A stretch of 64,000 bases of DNA, taken from positions 1,054,001 through 1,118,000 of the forward strand of contig JAWKZN010000001.1 of assembly GCA_041395945.1 (NCBI GenBank), given 5' to 3'. Made by a program: the position numbers and the translations under genes. Each line of letters starts with the position of its first letter. Positions within the stretch are counted from its first letter, which is position 1. The notes under the pieces are model-generated. The model did no database searches. It worked only from the letters and a program-made list of their open reading frames with translations, and was not told the DNA's origin. The DNA is from Pseudomonadales bacterium. GTDB taxonomy: Bacteria; Pseudomonadota; Gammaproteobacteria; Pseudomonadales; Azotimanducaceae. Of the stretch, positions 17,003 through 26,119 are shown one piece after another.

Positions 17003-17136
17003 GGCGAGCGGGCGAGGCCGGCGGGACGAGACTGCGCTCTAGATCAGCTTGTCGCTGTCAGGGGTGTGGATGTATCGTTGATCGCTCAGCGACTCCGGAT
17101 CTGAGTCTGTGATTACACCGCCTCGCTCCCCGCGGA

Positions 17137-19353
17137 ATGCAGGCTGCCCAGGCTTGCAGTATGCGGACAGGTCTGGTGATCAATCCTGAGGTCCATGCCC
17201 TGCTGCTCCAGGGTGCTGCTGCCGCATCCCTGCTAACCAGATTTCTGATCTTTTCCCGTAATCCGGGTTCTCTGGCCGCTCGTATGCATGCCATTTTCGG
17301 TATTGCAGTAGCGTGGTGGCTGTTCTGTCTGGCCGAAGTGGCATCCGCAACTTCCGCGGAGGCGATCGAATTCTATGTGCGCCTCAGCCAGATCGCTGTC
17401 GGCATGCTGCCTGCTGTGGTGTATCACCTGCACGTCTCAATTACCGGTGATCAGCGTGATCTGGACCGGGCGATACTGGCCCACTACGGGATCTCCCTCC
17501 TGATTACCCTGTTCTGTATGACGTCGCCTCTCCTGTTTTCCGAACCGTACCGGTACTCCTGGGGGCCCTATCCGTCGTATACCCTCTGGGGCCTGATTCC
17601 CATGGCCTGGTTCCTCCTGGTGCTGATCGAAGTACCCCTGCGTTACCGGCAGCAGATGAAACGCTATCCGCCAGGGACACTTGTTCAGCAGAAACTCAGG
17701 GCCCTTTATCTGGGAAACACCCTGGCCCCGGTAGTGATGGTGGATTTCCTGCCAGCTTTTGGCATTGCCATCTACCCCTTCAGTTATCTGATCTCATTGG
17801 TCATGCACATCGCCACGCTGTTCGGGGCGCTGCGCTTCCATCTGATCGAGATAACCACCTACATCGCGGCTGAGAAGATTCTCAACACGATGTCCGATGC
17901 GCTGATCATCATCGACCGGGACGGTCTGATCCGAGCCGTCAATCCGGCAGCCAATCAGCTGTTCCGCTGCGAAGACCGGCTCATGATTCATCGACCTGTC
18001 GCCGATCTCATCAGCGATCCGGCGTTACTGGCTGTCGTCTGTATGCCGATAGAGCAGACACTGAGCAATCATGAAGCCGAATATCTGCGAACGGACGGGG
18101 AGAGTCGGGTACTGAATCTCACGATGACAGACCTCCAGGAGCGAGGGGCCGTGCTGGGGCGAATCGTGACAATCCGGGATGTCACAGATCTGCGCAACGC
18201 CGAGTCAGACAATGAACGCCTCCAGGAGGAGGTCCGGCAGGCACAGAAACTTGAAACTCTGGGTGTGATGGCCGGCGGGATTGCTCACGATTTCAACAAT
18301 CTGCTGATGGCGGTTTTCGGCAGTGCCGATCTCGCGCAGTCCAAGCAGTTCATGGGTGCTTCGATCGAGAAGGAATTGCGCACCATCAGATCGGCGGCAG
18401 AGCGTGGCGCGGAACTGACGAATCAGCTCCTTACCTATGCTGGCGAAGGCCGGTCGGTGAAGGCCGAGGTCGATCTCAACGTATTGATCGAAGGGATGAG
18501 GGAACTGATGCACACGGCGATCTCGAAAAAGGCCAGGTTGACTCTTGATCTCGCCCCGCATGCGCTGTGGGTGATGGTGGATGCTTCGCAGATCCGTCAG
18601 ATACTGCTGAACCTGGTCTCCAATGCCTCCGAAGCACTGAACGGAAAACCCGGCGCTATCACCATCAGGACCGGTCCTCTGCCTGGGGCGGAGCAGGGCG
18701 TAGTCCCGGGAGATCCATCGGATGCCTCCGTATTCTTCGAAGTCGAGGACTCCGGCCTCGGTATGGACGAAACAACAAGGGAGCGCATGTTCGAACCGTT
18801 TTTCTCGACGAAGTTCACCGGCCGCGGCTTGGGTCTCTCCCTTACCCTGGGTATCGTGCGAGCTCACTCCGGTCGGATCGAGGTTGAAACCGACCTGGAT
18901 CAGGGGACCCGGATCAGAGTGACCCTGCCGTCGATAGCGCCACCCGGTGATCGTCCCGATCCTCCGGTTTTGCGTCGGGACGAGTGGCAAGGCAGCGGAC
19001 TGGTTCTGCTTGCTGACGATGAAGCACAGGTGCGCTGGGTGACTCAGCAGATGCTCGAGCGCATGGGTTTTGAAGTCCTCGAGGCGAAGGACGGCAGCGA
19101 AACCCTGTTGCTGTTTCAGCGGCACCAGCAGGACATCAGAGCCCTCGTCCTTGATCTGACGATGCCGGGGATGAGCGGCACGGAGGTCATGGAGCAGGTC
19201 AGAACCCTTGCCGGTGCAGTCCCGACCGTGTTGATCAGTGGTTATGCGGAGTGGCACAGGCAGCTGCCGGAATCCGCGGATCAGCTGATCTTTCTCCGCA
19301 AGCCGTTCAGCCTTCGGGACCTGAGTGATGCGATCCGCTCCGTGATCGGGTAA
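17137..19353 (+). CDS. membrane hybrid histidine kinase/response regulator
   Basis: 738 residues. The first 240 residues contain about seven hydrophobic segments (for example LITLFCMTSPLLF and SYLISLVMHIATLFGALRF), like the 7TM sensor of some kinases. A PAS domain follows (NTMSDALIIIDRDGLIRAVN). HisKA has phosphoacceptor His in GGIAHDFNNLLMAVFGSADL, HATPase_c has the N-box NLVSNASEAL and GRGLGLSLTLGI, and the C-terminal receiver has LLADDEAQVRW with acceptor Asp in LVLDLTMPGM. It is a single-gene phosphorelay with no partner regulator adjacent, so it may pass phosphate to a distant HPt or DNA-binding protein. A second ATG at 17161 is possible. Confidence 0.88.
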   Translation: MQAAQACSMRTGLVINPEVHALLLQGAAAASLLTRFLIFSRNPGSLAARMHAIFGIAVAWWLFCLAEVASATSAEAIEFYVRLSQIAVGMLPAVVYHLHVSITGDQRDLDRAILAHYGISLLITLFCMTSPLLFSEPYRYSWGPYPSYTLWGLIPMAWFLLVLIEVPLRYRQQMKRYPPGTLVQQKLRALYLGNTLAPVVMVDFLPAFGIAIYPFSYLISLVMHIATLFGALRFHLIEITTYIAAEKILNTMSDALIIIDRDGLIRAVNPAANQLFRCEDRLMIHRPVADLISDPALLAVVCMPIEQTLSNHEAEYLRTDGESRVLNLTMTDLQERGAVLGRIVTIRDVTDLRNAESDNERLQEEVRQAQKLETLGVMAGGIAHDFNNLLMAVFGSADLAQSKQFMGASIEKELRTIRSAAERGAELTNQLLTYAGEGRSVKAEVDLNVLIEGMRELMHTAISKKARLTLDLAPHALWVMVDASQIRQILLNLVSNASEALNGKPGAITIRTGPLPGAEQGVVPGDPSDASVFFEVEDSGLGMDETTRERMFEPFFSTKFTGRGLGLSLTLGIVRAHSGRIEVETDLDQGTRIRVTLPSIAPPGDRPDPPVLRRDEWQGSGLVLLADDEAQVRWVTQQMLERMGFEVLEAKDGSETLLLFQRHQQDIRALVLDLTMPGMSGTEVMEQVRTLAGAVPTVLISGYAEWHRQLPESADQLIFLRKPFSLRDLSDAIRSVIG

Positions 19354-19492
19354 GAAAAAAACGGCTGCGGCAGCCGGCCAGGGACCTGATCGTCAGTGAT
19401 TCATTAGTGACACATTAGCGGGGTGTCAGAACCCCGCACAGGGAGGCCATTAGAATCCTCGATAACGAAGCAGCCTGACAATGGGAGGGGCG

Positions 19493-20062
19493 ATGACTCG
19501 AGGAACTCTGATCACATTTGTAACGGCCGTTCTTATGCTGGTCGGTGCGCAGGCCGAAGCCCGCACCTGTAAGGGCGACGCGTCCGGATGGGGGGTCGCG
19601 TCCGTCGAGATCGATTCGGACATGAACGGGATACTCGGCTCGAGCGGATACTCTGAAGGCACGGACAAATGCCTGGGCCGCTTTACTGCCAGCAACGCCG
19701 GCGAGATCGCGGATTGGGACGGGGTCAGCTACTGCGACTTCGACGAGTACGGCACGCCCTCTGGCGCCACACTCTTTTACCTCTCGATCTCCCAGGTCGT
19801 CCGCTACCGCAGCGGTGATCTCGTGTTTCTCGAACTCGATGACAGCCGGCCCAGCTGGTACTGCTATCACTGGGCGGATCCGAATACGTCCACCTATGAG
19901 GTGAATTCCGTGATCACCGGTGGTACCGGGCGGCTCGAAGGCATCAGCGGCCGCTCCTCAGGCACCGGTCGGAGCTACGGCCTGCAGAACATGAGCGCTT
20001 CCAGCGGCATTTTTGTATCCGAGGTCGACCTGCCGGACCGGCCGAAGAAGCAGGACGACTGA
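19493..20062 (+). CDS. secreted protein of unknown function
   Basis: 189 residues with a signal peptide (TLITFVTAVLMLVGAQAEA, cleavage after AEA likely). The mature part is acidic, rich in Gly, Ser, Tyr and Asp, and has five cysteines including TCKG, KCLG, YCDF and WYCYH. Its late YEVNSVITGGTGRLEGISGR segment resembles the barrel strands of allene-oxide-cyclase/dirigent-like folds, a weak impression only. The start is taken at ATG 19493 because GGGAGGGGC precedes it; ATG 19481 is upstream in frame. It is not in an obvious operon. Confidence 0.65.
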   Translation: MTRGTLITFVTAVLMLVGAQAEARTCKGDASGWGVASVEIDSDMNGILGSSGYSEGTDKCLGRFTASNAGEIADWDGVSYCDFDEYGTPSGATLFYLSISQVVRYRSGDLVFLELDDSRPSWYCYHWADPNTSTYEVNSVITGGTGRLEGISGRSSGTGRSYGLQNMSASSGIFVSEVDLPDRPKKQDD

Positions 20063-20185
20063 CCGGCTTTCTCGGCTGCGGGAGTGCATGCTCTGGAATA
20101 GGGCATGCCGCTGCCCTGGCCTTGTCAGAGACAGCGCGCGGCGTAAACTCGAAGGCTCGATCCTGGAAAGGGTGGGGCCTGATCG

Positions 20186-21949
20186 ATGCCTGCCGAGGCC
20201 GTCTACCGGATTGGAACATGGACCATCGAGCCGCAGCGCAACCGGCTGAGCTGCGACGATGAGGTACGAACCTTACCGCCCAAGGCCATGGACGTGCTGG
20301 TCTGCCTCCTCGAACGCTCAGGAACCGTCGTCTCCATCGCTGAGTTGATCCGAATCGCCTGGAAAGGCCGGCCAGTAGAGGAGAGCTCCGTTCATCAGCG
20401 CATCTCTCAGATTCGTCATGTGCTCGGCAATCCACCCTCAGACGAGGGGTGCATCGAGAACATTCCCCGGCGCGGCTATCGACTGACCGGGCTGGTGGAG
20501 CGACTGCCGCCGGCCAATCCTCCGGAAAGCGGACAGCGCAGCGTGGCCAGGCAGCAGATCATCGCCATCCCCAACCTGCGCAACCTCACACCAGCTGCGG
20601 AACTCGGCTGGCTGGCGGAAGGATTGACCGAGCATCTGCGACGACAGGTTGCGCGCTGGCCGCGCTTCGATGTCATACCCGGCGCGCTGCTGAGAGGCGC
20701 TGAACTGCCAGCAGGTGCCGACCTGCTCGTCGATGGTTTCCTGCAGGTCTCAGGAAAGCAGACGATCGTTGCGCTCGACCTCATCGATCTGGCAACCAGG
20801 CAGCGGCGCTGGTCGCAGCGCTTCCACGGTGAGCACGAGGACCCTTACGAGCTGCAGCAGCAGATGTCAGCAGCGATCGCCCGGGTGCTGGGTGAAAGCC
20901 TGCTACCCCGCGCAGTGCCAGCGAATCCCGCCGCGTACCCTGCGTTTCTGCGCATGCTCAGCATTCACAGCTATGGCAGCTACGACACCCATCACCGGCT
21001 GCTGACCGAGGTACTGGAGCAGGATCCCGAATGGTACTGGGGCTGGGCGGACCTGGCTTCCCTGTTACTGCGCATGGCAACCATCGACCGGGATCAGCAT
21101 CGCATCGATGAAGCCCGCGCCATCCTCGAGAGCAAAGGACAGGGTAACGGCCGGGGATATGCCAGGCTCGTGCGCAGTTTACTGGCCGTCTACTGGGATG
21201 GGGATCTGGACCTGGGCGAAGATATCGCCCGATCGCTGGCGGAGCGAGGTACCGGCTGGCCCTACAGCCTGCTGCTGATGGTGTCAGGCCTCTACCGGGA
21301 GGCGGAGTCGTATTTCCACTACCTGACCAGGGCAGCACCTTATGATTCGGTCGGCTGGGAAATGCTGACGGAAAGCCGCCTGCTGCTTGGCAACGCCACC
21401 GGCGCAGTGGCAGCCGCCCGTACCCTCGTAACGCTGTACCCGCCGGACGCTGTCAATGCATTGCTGCTGCTGATCTGGCCGCTGGTGTTCGCAGATGAAT
21501 TGGAGGAAGCGACCGCGCTCATGCGCAGGGCGGATGAACTCCTCAAAACACTGGGCTCAGGGACGCAGCAACGGATGTGTCAGAAGAGCCTGGAGCAATC
21601 CCGATTCGAACTGGCCATGCGCAGCGGTGACCGGGCCAGGGCGACAGAAGCCGCTGAGCAGATCCATGGGCTCGGCGATGCTGTCCTCGCCGGTGTTCTC
21701 GCTCTGCGGCTGGGTGATTCCCGCGCGACCGGATGGCTGGCCGAACCCCTGAGCCCTCAGTTTCAGCGCTTCTGGTGGTGGAAAGCGCGCGCTCTGATGA
21801 CCGGTGCCATCGCCGAACACCCCTCGATACTGGCGGTGGAAGCCGCACTGGGGTTCACGCCGCAGTGGCGCCTGGAGCTGGCCCGTCGGGCTGCGACTCT
21901 GCCGGCGGATTCGCACATCTGCTGTGATCCAGCCCTGTATGAGACCTGA
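20186..21949 (+). CDS. winged-helix (OmpR/CadC-type) transcriptional regulator with TPR-like C-terminal half
   Basis: 587 residues. The first ~105 residues form a Trans_reg_C winged helix: YRIGTWTIEPQRNRLSCDDE, LPPKAMDVLVCLLE, then SVHQRISQIRHVLGN and IENIPRRGYRLTG. A segment from ~115 to 240 resembles the TolB-like part of this family (IIAIPNLRNLTPAAELGWL). The remainder is a helical, TPR-like array. No transmembrane stretch is seen, unlike CadC/ToxR, so it is a soluble regulator. Targets are unknown; the divergently placed PilZ gene ends 23 bases away tail-to-tail. Confidence 0.8.
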   Translation: MPAEAVYRIGTWTIEPQRNRLSCDDEVRTLPPKAMDVLVCLLERSGTVVSIAELIRIAWKGRPVEESSVHQRISQIRHVLGNPPSDEGCIENIPRRGYRLTGLVERLPPANPPESGQRSVARQQIIAIPNLRNLTPAAELGWLAEGLTEHLRRQVARWPRFDVIPGALLRGAELPAGADLLVDGFLQVSGKQTIVALDLIDLATRQRRWSQRFHGEHEDPYELQQQMSAAIARVLGESLLPRAVPANPAAYPAFLRMLSIHSYGSYDTHHRLLTEVLEQDPEWYWGWADLASLLLRMATIDRDQHRIDEARAILESKGQGNGRGYARLVRSLLAVYWDGDLDLGEDIARSLAERGTGWPYSLLLMVSGLYREAESYFHYLTRAAPYDSVGWEMLTESRLLLGNATGAVAAARTLVTLYPPDAVNALLLLIWPLVFADELEEATALMRRADELLKTLGSGTQQRMCQKSLEQSRFELAMRSGDRARATEAAEQIHGLGDAVLAGVLALRLGDSRATGWLAEPLSPQFQRFWWWKARALMTGAIAEHPSILAVEAALGFTPQWRLELARRAATLPADSHICCDPALYET

Positions 21950-21971
21950 GTCGGCGCGTTGCCCGGTTACC

Positions 21972-22490
21972 CTATGACTTGAAGCGCTTAGCCAGCCAGC
22001 GCCGCTGCATCTCAGAGTACAGGTGCATTAACTCACTGGTCGGTGCGAGGCTTCCATCGATGTCGCAATCCACGAACCGTACCGCAAGCTGCCCAACACC
22101 GACCCGCACCACTTCGCTGTTCAGTACGGCGACACGGCCATCGAGATCGAGACGGACCACGCAGGTGTCGCCACGTCCAAGCGGCTTATTGTGGCTCGTG
22201 GGAACTTGCAGAAGGGCACCGCCAAGGCTGATGTCCAAAGGCGTGGCGGTAACCTCCTGTGAGCCTGCCGTTATCCATGCGTTGATTTCTCCCGGGTCCA
22301 AAGTCAGACGGAAGCTGCGGCGCTGCTCAGCCAGCTTGCCGTTGACCTGATAGTTGAGGTACTCGATGACTTCCTGAATTCTGTCAGCCGGGAGGATGAC
22401 TCGGCCGGATCCTGACCCGGAGTGATCCGAGATCACGATACTTGAACCAAGAAGCTCAAGCTGGACGTGTCCTATCTGCAGCTTGTCCAC
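21972..22490 (-). CDS. PilZ domain protein
   Basis: 172 residues. The C-terminal two-thirds is a PilZ domain with the c-di-GMP-binding RxxxR (QRRSFRL) followed about 30 residues later by D-x-S-x-x-G (DISLGGALL). Both binding motifs are intact, so it likely binds c-di-GMP. The N-terminal ~55 residues are a small beta/alpha extension. Partners are unknown. It marks the left edge of the orphan-gene region that runs to tRNA-Leu at 27172. Confidence 0.85.
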   Translation of the reverse strand: MDKLQIGHVQLELLGSSIVISDHSGSGSGRVILPADRIQEVIEYLNYQVNGKLAEQRRSFRLTLDPGEINAWITAGSQEVTATPLDISLGGALLQVPTSHNKPLGRGDTCVVRLDLDGRVAVLNSEVVRVGVGQLAVRFVDCDIDGSLAPTSELMHLYSEMQRRWLAKRFKS

Positions 22491-22721
22491 GAGAATGGCC
22501 TTGCCAACGGCATATGCTGTGTGCGGGCTTATTTAGAATAGCAGAGATATCCTCATCGACACTCGGCCCTGTCGGTGAGCAGTCCAGGGAGACCACCCTC
22601 ACGAAATCTGCCTTCGCTCCCCTGTTAGGCATCGACGATGCCAATGAATCTGGCGGGGGCCGGAAGTGAGCGACGAGTCGGCATGACCGATGTTCGAAGT
22701 GGACTCGGCTACCTCTCCGAC

Positions 22722-23318
22722 CTACCGGTTCTTCGACGTACGGATACCGGTTACACCGAACAGATCGCCGGTAGGGTAGCGGCCCCAGCCTGCGAGGCTG
22801 TCCCCATGCCGCCCCACGTTGGCCTCCATGGTTGTGATCCCGCGAGATTCGGTGAAGCTGATGCTCACGCTACAACCATAGACTTCTTCCGATGCTGTCC
22901 ACGAGCCCGCCGAGATTGAGGGCGACACGGTGAAGATCGTGTCGGTAACCACGTAGTGATCGTCGTCAGACCCTCGGTCCGCCACGGTGCACTCCGCAAC
23001 GTCTGCTTCAGCGATACCAGCTTCGTCCATGTAGGCGATGCACACCAAGGAGTACTTGCCGTCAGTTTGTGAGAATGTCCACCAGCCGGCCAGAGATAGG
23101 ACTTCGCAGGCGACTTCATCACCTAGTGTCGATACGGTGTCGTTCAACTCCTCGATGGCGGATGTGTTGGCTTCTACTCGCGCATCAAACTCCATGAACT
23201 TTTCTTTTACCGACGCGGCTCTTGCGGGAACACCCGACTGAACTCCACTTGGGGGTTCCCCGAGCGCCGAGGGGGCGACTAGCAACGCCAGCGCGGTGGT
23301 GCATAGATACTTCTTCAT
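22722..23318 (-). CDS. secreted protein of unknown function
   Basis: 198 residues. The signal peptide MKKYLCTTALALLVAPSALG ends at LGEP. A short coiled-coil-like part follows (FMEFDARVEANTSAIEELND), then a Cys-containing domain with GWWTFSQTDGKYSLVCIAYM and GWGRYPTGDLFGVTG. The last part resembles a small beta-barrel. No family is recognised. The neighbouring gene on the same strand is also a small secreted protein, suggesting an envelope-related group. Confidence 0.6.
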   Translation of the reverse strand: MKKYLCTTALALLVAPSALGEPPSGVQSGVPARAASVKEKFMEFDARVEANTSAIEELNDTVSTLGDEVACEVLSLAGWWTFSQTDGKYSLVCIAYMDEAGIAEADVAECTVADRGSDDDHYVVTDTIFTVSPSISAGSWTASEEVYGCSVSISFTESRGITTMEANVGRHGDSLAGWGRYPTGDLFGVTGIRTSKNR

Positions 23319-23361
23319 CGTTGGTTAACCCCGTTCAAGTTGCGGTCATAACAAATCCAAA

Positions 23362-23571
23362 CTACCGGTGCTTGTGGTATCCAGTGCACAGACCCTTCTG
23401 CTTCGACTTCTCGCTGCAGTTGTGGCCGCCGTTCGCATCCAACCCTCCGCTATGCCCGAGCAACGGTGCATTGAACTCAGTGTGAGCGTGATTCTCGTAC
23501 TGGAAGTATGCTGCAGTGACAGCACCTGAGAAGGTGAGAGCGCAGATGATAGTGATCAGTTTGGATCGCAT
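23362..23571 (-). CDS. small exported protein with YHYH-like motif
   Basis: 69 residues beginning MRSKLITIICALTFSGAVTA, a signal peptide. The mature 45 residues are His-rich and end GLDANGGHNCSEKSKQKGLC-TGYHKH. This LD-x-NGGHN ... C ... GYHxH pattern resembles the YHYH family of small periplasmic proteins, often seen near nucleases or metal-binding proteins. Metal binding through His/Cys is plausible. The start is placed at 23571, since the longer frame to 23592 lacks a ribosome site. Confidence 0.6.
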   Translation of the reverse strand: MRSKLITIICALTFSGAVTAAYFQYENHAHTEFNAPLLGHSGGLDANGGHNCSEKSKQKGLCTGYHKHR

Positions 23572-23648
23572 GGTGAGAGCCTCGACGTGCAATACCTTCG
23601 AAGCCTAGTCCCGAGGTTATCGCGGTGCAAGTGTGGTTGTTCTTGCCC

Positions 23649-24203
23649 TCACAGTGATGCGAGCAGCGCCCCGCTCGGGATGCTACCCGACCAGTACATT
23701 AGCAGATCGCCGTACAACTCCAGCATGTCTTTGCCCCGACGCGTGCTCTCAACGTAGTACTGTCGTGGCTCCACTTACGCAATCGTGGAGAGCGCCGCGA
23801 AGTGTCCCTTGACCCATTGACCAAGCCCACCAGCCAAGGCCTGCACGTAGATACCCTTGAGATCATCGCGGGAGAGTTCGTACATCCGCATCACTTCCTG
23901 CACCCCGGGGTCGCTCTCGCAGAGATCGAGGTACTCGCTGAGTGCTTGCTCCCGGATGCTGGACTTCCCAGACACGACTTGATCATGAAGAGACGCAGCA
24001 AGGTCGCGAGTCGAACCACCCGGCGGGTGGATCTTCCGTTGCAGCTTGGCTAGCTTGGATGACTTCCTGAAAGAGCGGACGACGGTGAGTAGTGGCACGG
24101 TGTTGTTCCCCTCAATCTCCTCATGAAGTTCTCGACGATACCAAGCCGGATGCACCGCTGCCACACCGATGATTCTGCGAGGCCCCGCCGGTCGCTGAGA
24201 CAC
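23649..24203 (-). pseudogene. hypothetical gene interrupted by one in-frame stop (TAA at 23775-23777)
   Basis: The open part runs from GTG 24203 to TAA 23775 (142 residues, ending GQWVKGHFAALSTIA). Immediately after the TAA the same frame continues for 41 codons (starting VEPRQYYVESTRRGKDMLEL, ending SGALLASL) to TGA at 23649-23651. The extension has protein-like composition and reads as a natural continuation. A single-base change (for example TAC to TAA) would explain it. Alternatives are a separate 41-residue gene starting at GTG 23774, or stop read-through. No family is recognised; the middle is helical and charged (SSKLAKLQRKIHPPGG). Confidence 0.5.
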
Positions 24204-24289
24204 TGCGTCATGCGGTCTAGCAAGTCATTCAGGCCGCCAGATCCGCTATGATTCGCCGTCATGGAAGTTTACTGCGGAGACTGACTACG

Positions 24290-24622
24290 ATGAAACTAAC
24301 ACTCGGAACACTAGTCCTCGCCTTGCTGCTTAGTCCTCGACTTTACGCAGACGCTCGACAGGACATCGTGGTCTACCTGAAGAGTTCCGAGGAACCCACG
24401 GTAAAGGACGCCACCTGGATAAGCCACACGATGCTCGCGGTAGGCGTAGTAGATGATGGTTCGGATCGCACTGGGTTCGCGGAGTACGTTTGCAATTTGG
24501 TGCGGGAGCGGGGTGTCCGTGGCGTCAACGTAAAGGTCATCGACATCGTTAAGCTGGTTAATGACGATGGGTTCCAGAACCTGAGCAAGCGGGTGGACTG
24601 CGAAACCTTCAAGAGGTGGTAG
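24290..24622 (+). CDS. small secreted protein of unknown function
   Basis: 110 residues with signal peptide MKLTLGTLVLALLLSPRLYA. The mature part is about 90 residues with two cysteines (EYVCNLVRERG and RVDCETFKRW) that may form a disulphide; it reads like a small alpha/beta fold. ATG 24290 is preferred over 24248 because the signal peptide starts there. The 3' end overlaps the end of the opposite-strand channel gene by 14 bases. No family is recognised. Confidence 0.55.
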   Translation: MKLTLGTLVLALLLSPRLYADARQDIVVYLKSSEEPTVKDATWISHTMLAVGVVDDGSDRTGFAEYVCNLVRERGVRGVNVKVIDIVKLVNDDGFQNLSKRVDCETFKRW

Positions 24623-25292
24623 AGGCCTCCCTCCCCGGTTTGGTGACAAGCCATGCGATGATCATAGAGTTGACGTAGGCGAAGGTGAGTAACCCGACCT
24701 TGTTCAGAACCAGAGTAACCGCAGTCGCACCACCGCTTACGGTCTGATCGATCGATGGCTTAGCGTTCATCATCGTCAGGAACGCCCACCATAGAGCATC
24801 CTCCGCCGTTTGAATGTTGGAGCCCGGCACAGCACGCTCGAACTCTAAGATCAAAGCACTGCAGATGGTGTATGAGAAGAACACGATGAGAGCGATAACC
24901 AGCGAAAGGCTCTCGTATCGACTCGCAACGATTCCGCGATACAACACCCGGAAGGAACGAACAGCCCGGAGGTAGCGGAGTATCCTGACCACCCTGGTGA
25001 TCCTGCCCCACCTAAGTGGGTCGATTGCCGGTATCGATGAGATGAAGTCTATCCAGCCCCATCGGAGGTAACCCCATCTGTTCTCCGCCCGGTAGAGATT
25101 GACGAAAAAGTCCGACAGGAACACCGCACAGATGGCGAGATCTACATACTGTAGCAACCGGCTGACCTCTTCATCTGTGATGATGAAGGTCTCGACCACG
25201 AGAACGGCCAAGACATAGAGGCTGAGGATCAGCAGCGAGAGTTGATAGAACGCAGAACCGCGCTCGCTCATTCGACCAGTGCTATCGGGCAT
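24609..25292 (-). CDS. voltage-gated-channel-like membrane protein lacking the K+ selectivity filter
   Basis: 227 residues with the layout of a six-TM voltage-gated channel. S1 and S2 are hydrophobic (LSLLILSLYVLAVLVV), and the S4-like segment has arginines every third position (WGRITRVVRILRYLRAVRSF). S5 is LVIALIVFFSYTICSALIL, a pore-helix-like NIQTAEDALWWAFLTMMNA follows, then S6. In K+ channels TxTTVGYGD should follow the pore helix; here the sequence is MMNAKPSIDQTVSGG. It is therefore either a non-selective or anion pathway, an auxiliary protein, or degenerate. It starts 8 bases after the 25301 gene's stop, so both are one operon. Confidence 0.75.
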   Translation of the reverse strand: MPDSTGRMSERGSAFYQLSLLILSLYVLAVLVVETFIITDEEVSRLLQYVDLAICAVFLSDFFVNLYRAENRWGYLRWGWIDFISSIPAIDPLRWGRITRVVRILRYLRAVRSFRVLYRGIVASRYESLSLVIALIVFFSYTICSALILEFERAVPGSNIQTAEDALWWAFLTMMNAKPSIDQTVSGGATAVTLVLNKVGLLTFAYVNSMIIAWLVTKPGREASTTS

Positions 25293-25300
25293 GCTGATTC

Positions 25301-25981
25301 CTACGCGGGTTCGATCCAGCCAGCGGCCACTGCTCGATCTCGCACTCCTCCAATCGTGACTGGAGTGCCATCATCATTCGTTGCCTCGATGACCGACAGT
25401 TCTTCATCAGTGAGCCCGCACTTTTGCGCGTGGTAGAGCGCCTCTGCGAGTACCCTCTTAACGCCACTTTCGTTCCCCTTGAAATCGTACTCGTCCGCCT
25501 TGTCCACTTTCGCCACGAACGGATACGCCCTCTCGAACGCTACAAGCGTTTGCTTGTGCTCCTCGATGTCGCCAGTGAAGGCCGCGAGGCCCTTCGGGAA
25601 CTGCTGCATCTGCTCAATCAGTTCGACAGCCTTGCGTGCGTTGTTCACTCTTCCTGCAGTCGTCTTACCGTGGTTCACCATCTCGACGCACTTCAGGAAG
25701 CGATCCCACAACGGGCGGACTGCCCCCACCTCTTCAGCGAGCGCCCTGTCCCTGGCACGCTGCGCGTACATGATGATAAGGCCGATGAAGAACGAGCCAC
25801 CGATGATCACAGCCAGCACGGGGTTCGCCTTCATCCAGTCAAGCGTCCAGGCGATAGCTGCGATGCACCCGCCGACGAGCAAGATGCCCATATGCCCTGC
25901 GCTTTTCGAACTGACTCCCGTGGAGACGCCTAAGAAACGCCCGCCCCGTAGCCGCTGACCGACGCCGAACCTGATGCTCAT
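25301..25981 (-). CDS. membrane protein of unknown function, channel-gene partner
   Basis: 226 residues. After a basic start (MSIRFGVGQRLRGGRFLGVS) two transmembrane segments follow (GILLVGGCIAAIAWTLDW and VLAVIIGGSFFIGLIIMYA). The rest is a cytoplasmic, largely helical domain of about 150 residues (QRARDRALAEEVGAVRPLWD, LVAFERAYPFVAKVDKADEY). The start is ATG 25981 with GGGAGG seven bases upstream. The short gap to the channel-like gene implies joint function, for instance sensing and gating. I do not recognise the family. Confidence 0.65.
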   Translation of the reverse strand: MSIRFGVGQRLRGGRFLGVSTGVSSKSAGHMGILLVGGCIAAIAWTLDWMKANPVLAVIIGGSFFIGLIIMYAQRARDRALAEEVGAVRPLWDRFLKCVEMVNHGKTTAGRVNNARKAVELIEQMQQFPKGLAAFTGDIEEHKQTLVAFERAYPFVAKVDKADEYDFKGNESGVKRVLAEALYHAQKCGLTDEELSVIEATNDDGTPVTIGGVRDRAVAAGWIEPA

Positions 25982-26119
25982 CTGGCCTCCCTCAACGAGG
26001 ACTTCAGGGTGCAACGCAAACGACTACTGGTCAAGACACCGCACGAACACCGCTCCTCTGAGCATGTAACCAACCGCCGCCCTGCGGCAACAAACCTCCG
26101 CTACTTAGGAACCATTCCC

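Noticed and set aside
19353..19376. Terminator after the 17137 hybrid kinase
   Set aside because: A 6-bp hairpin follows a run of A, so it has terminator polarity only for minus-strand transcription, and no minus-strand gene upstream needs it.
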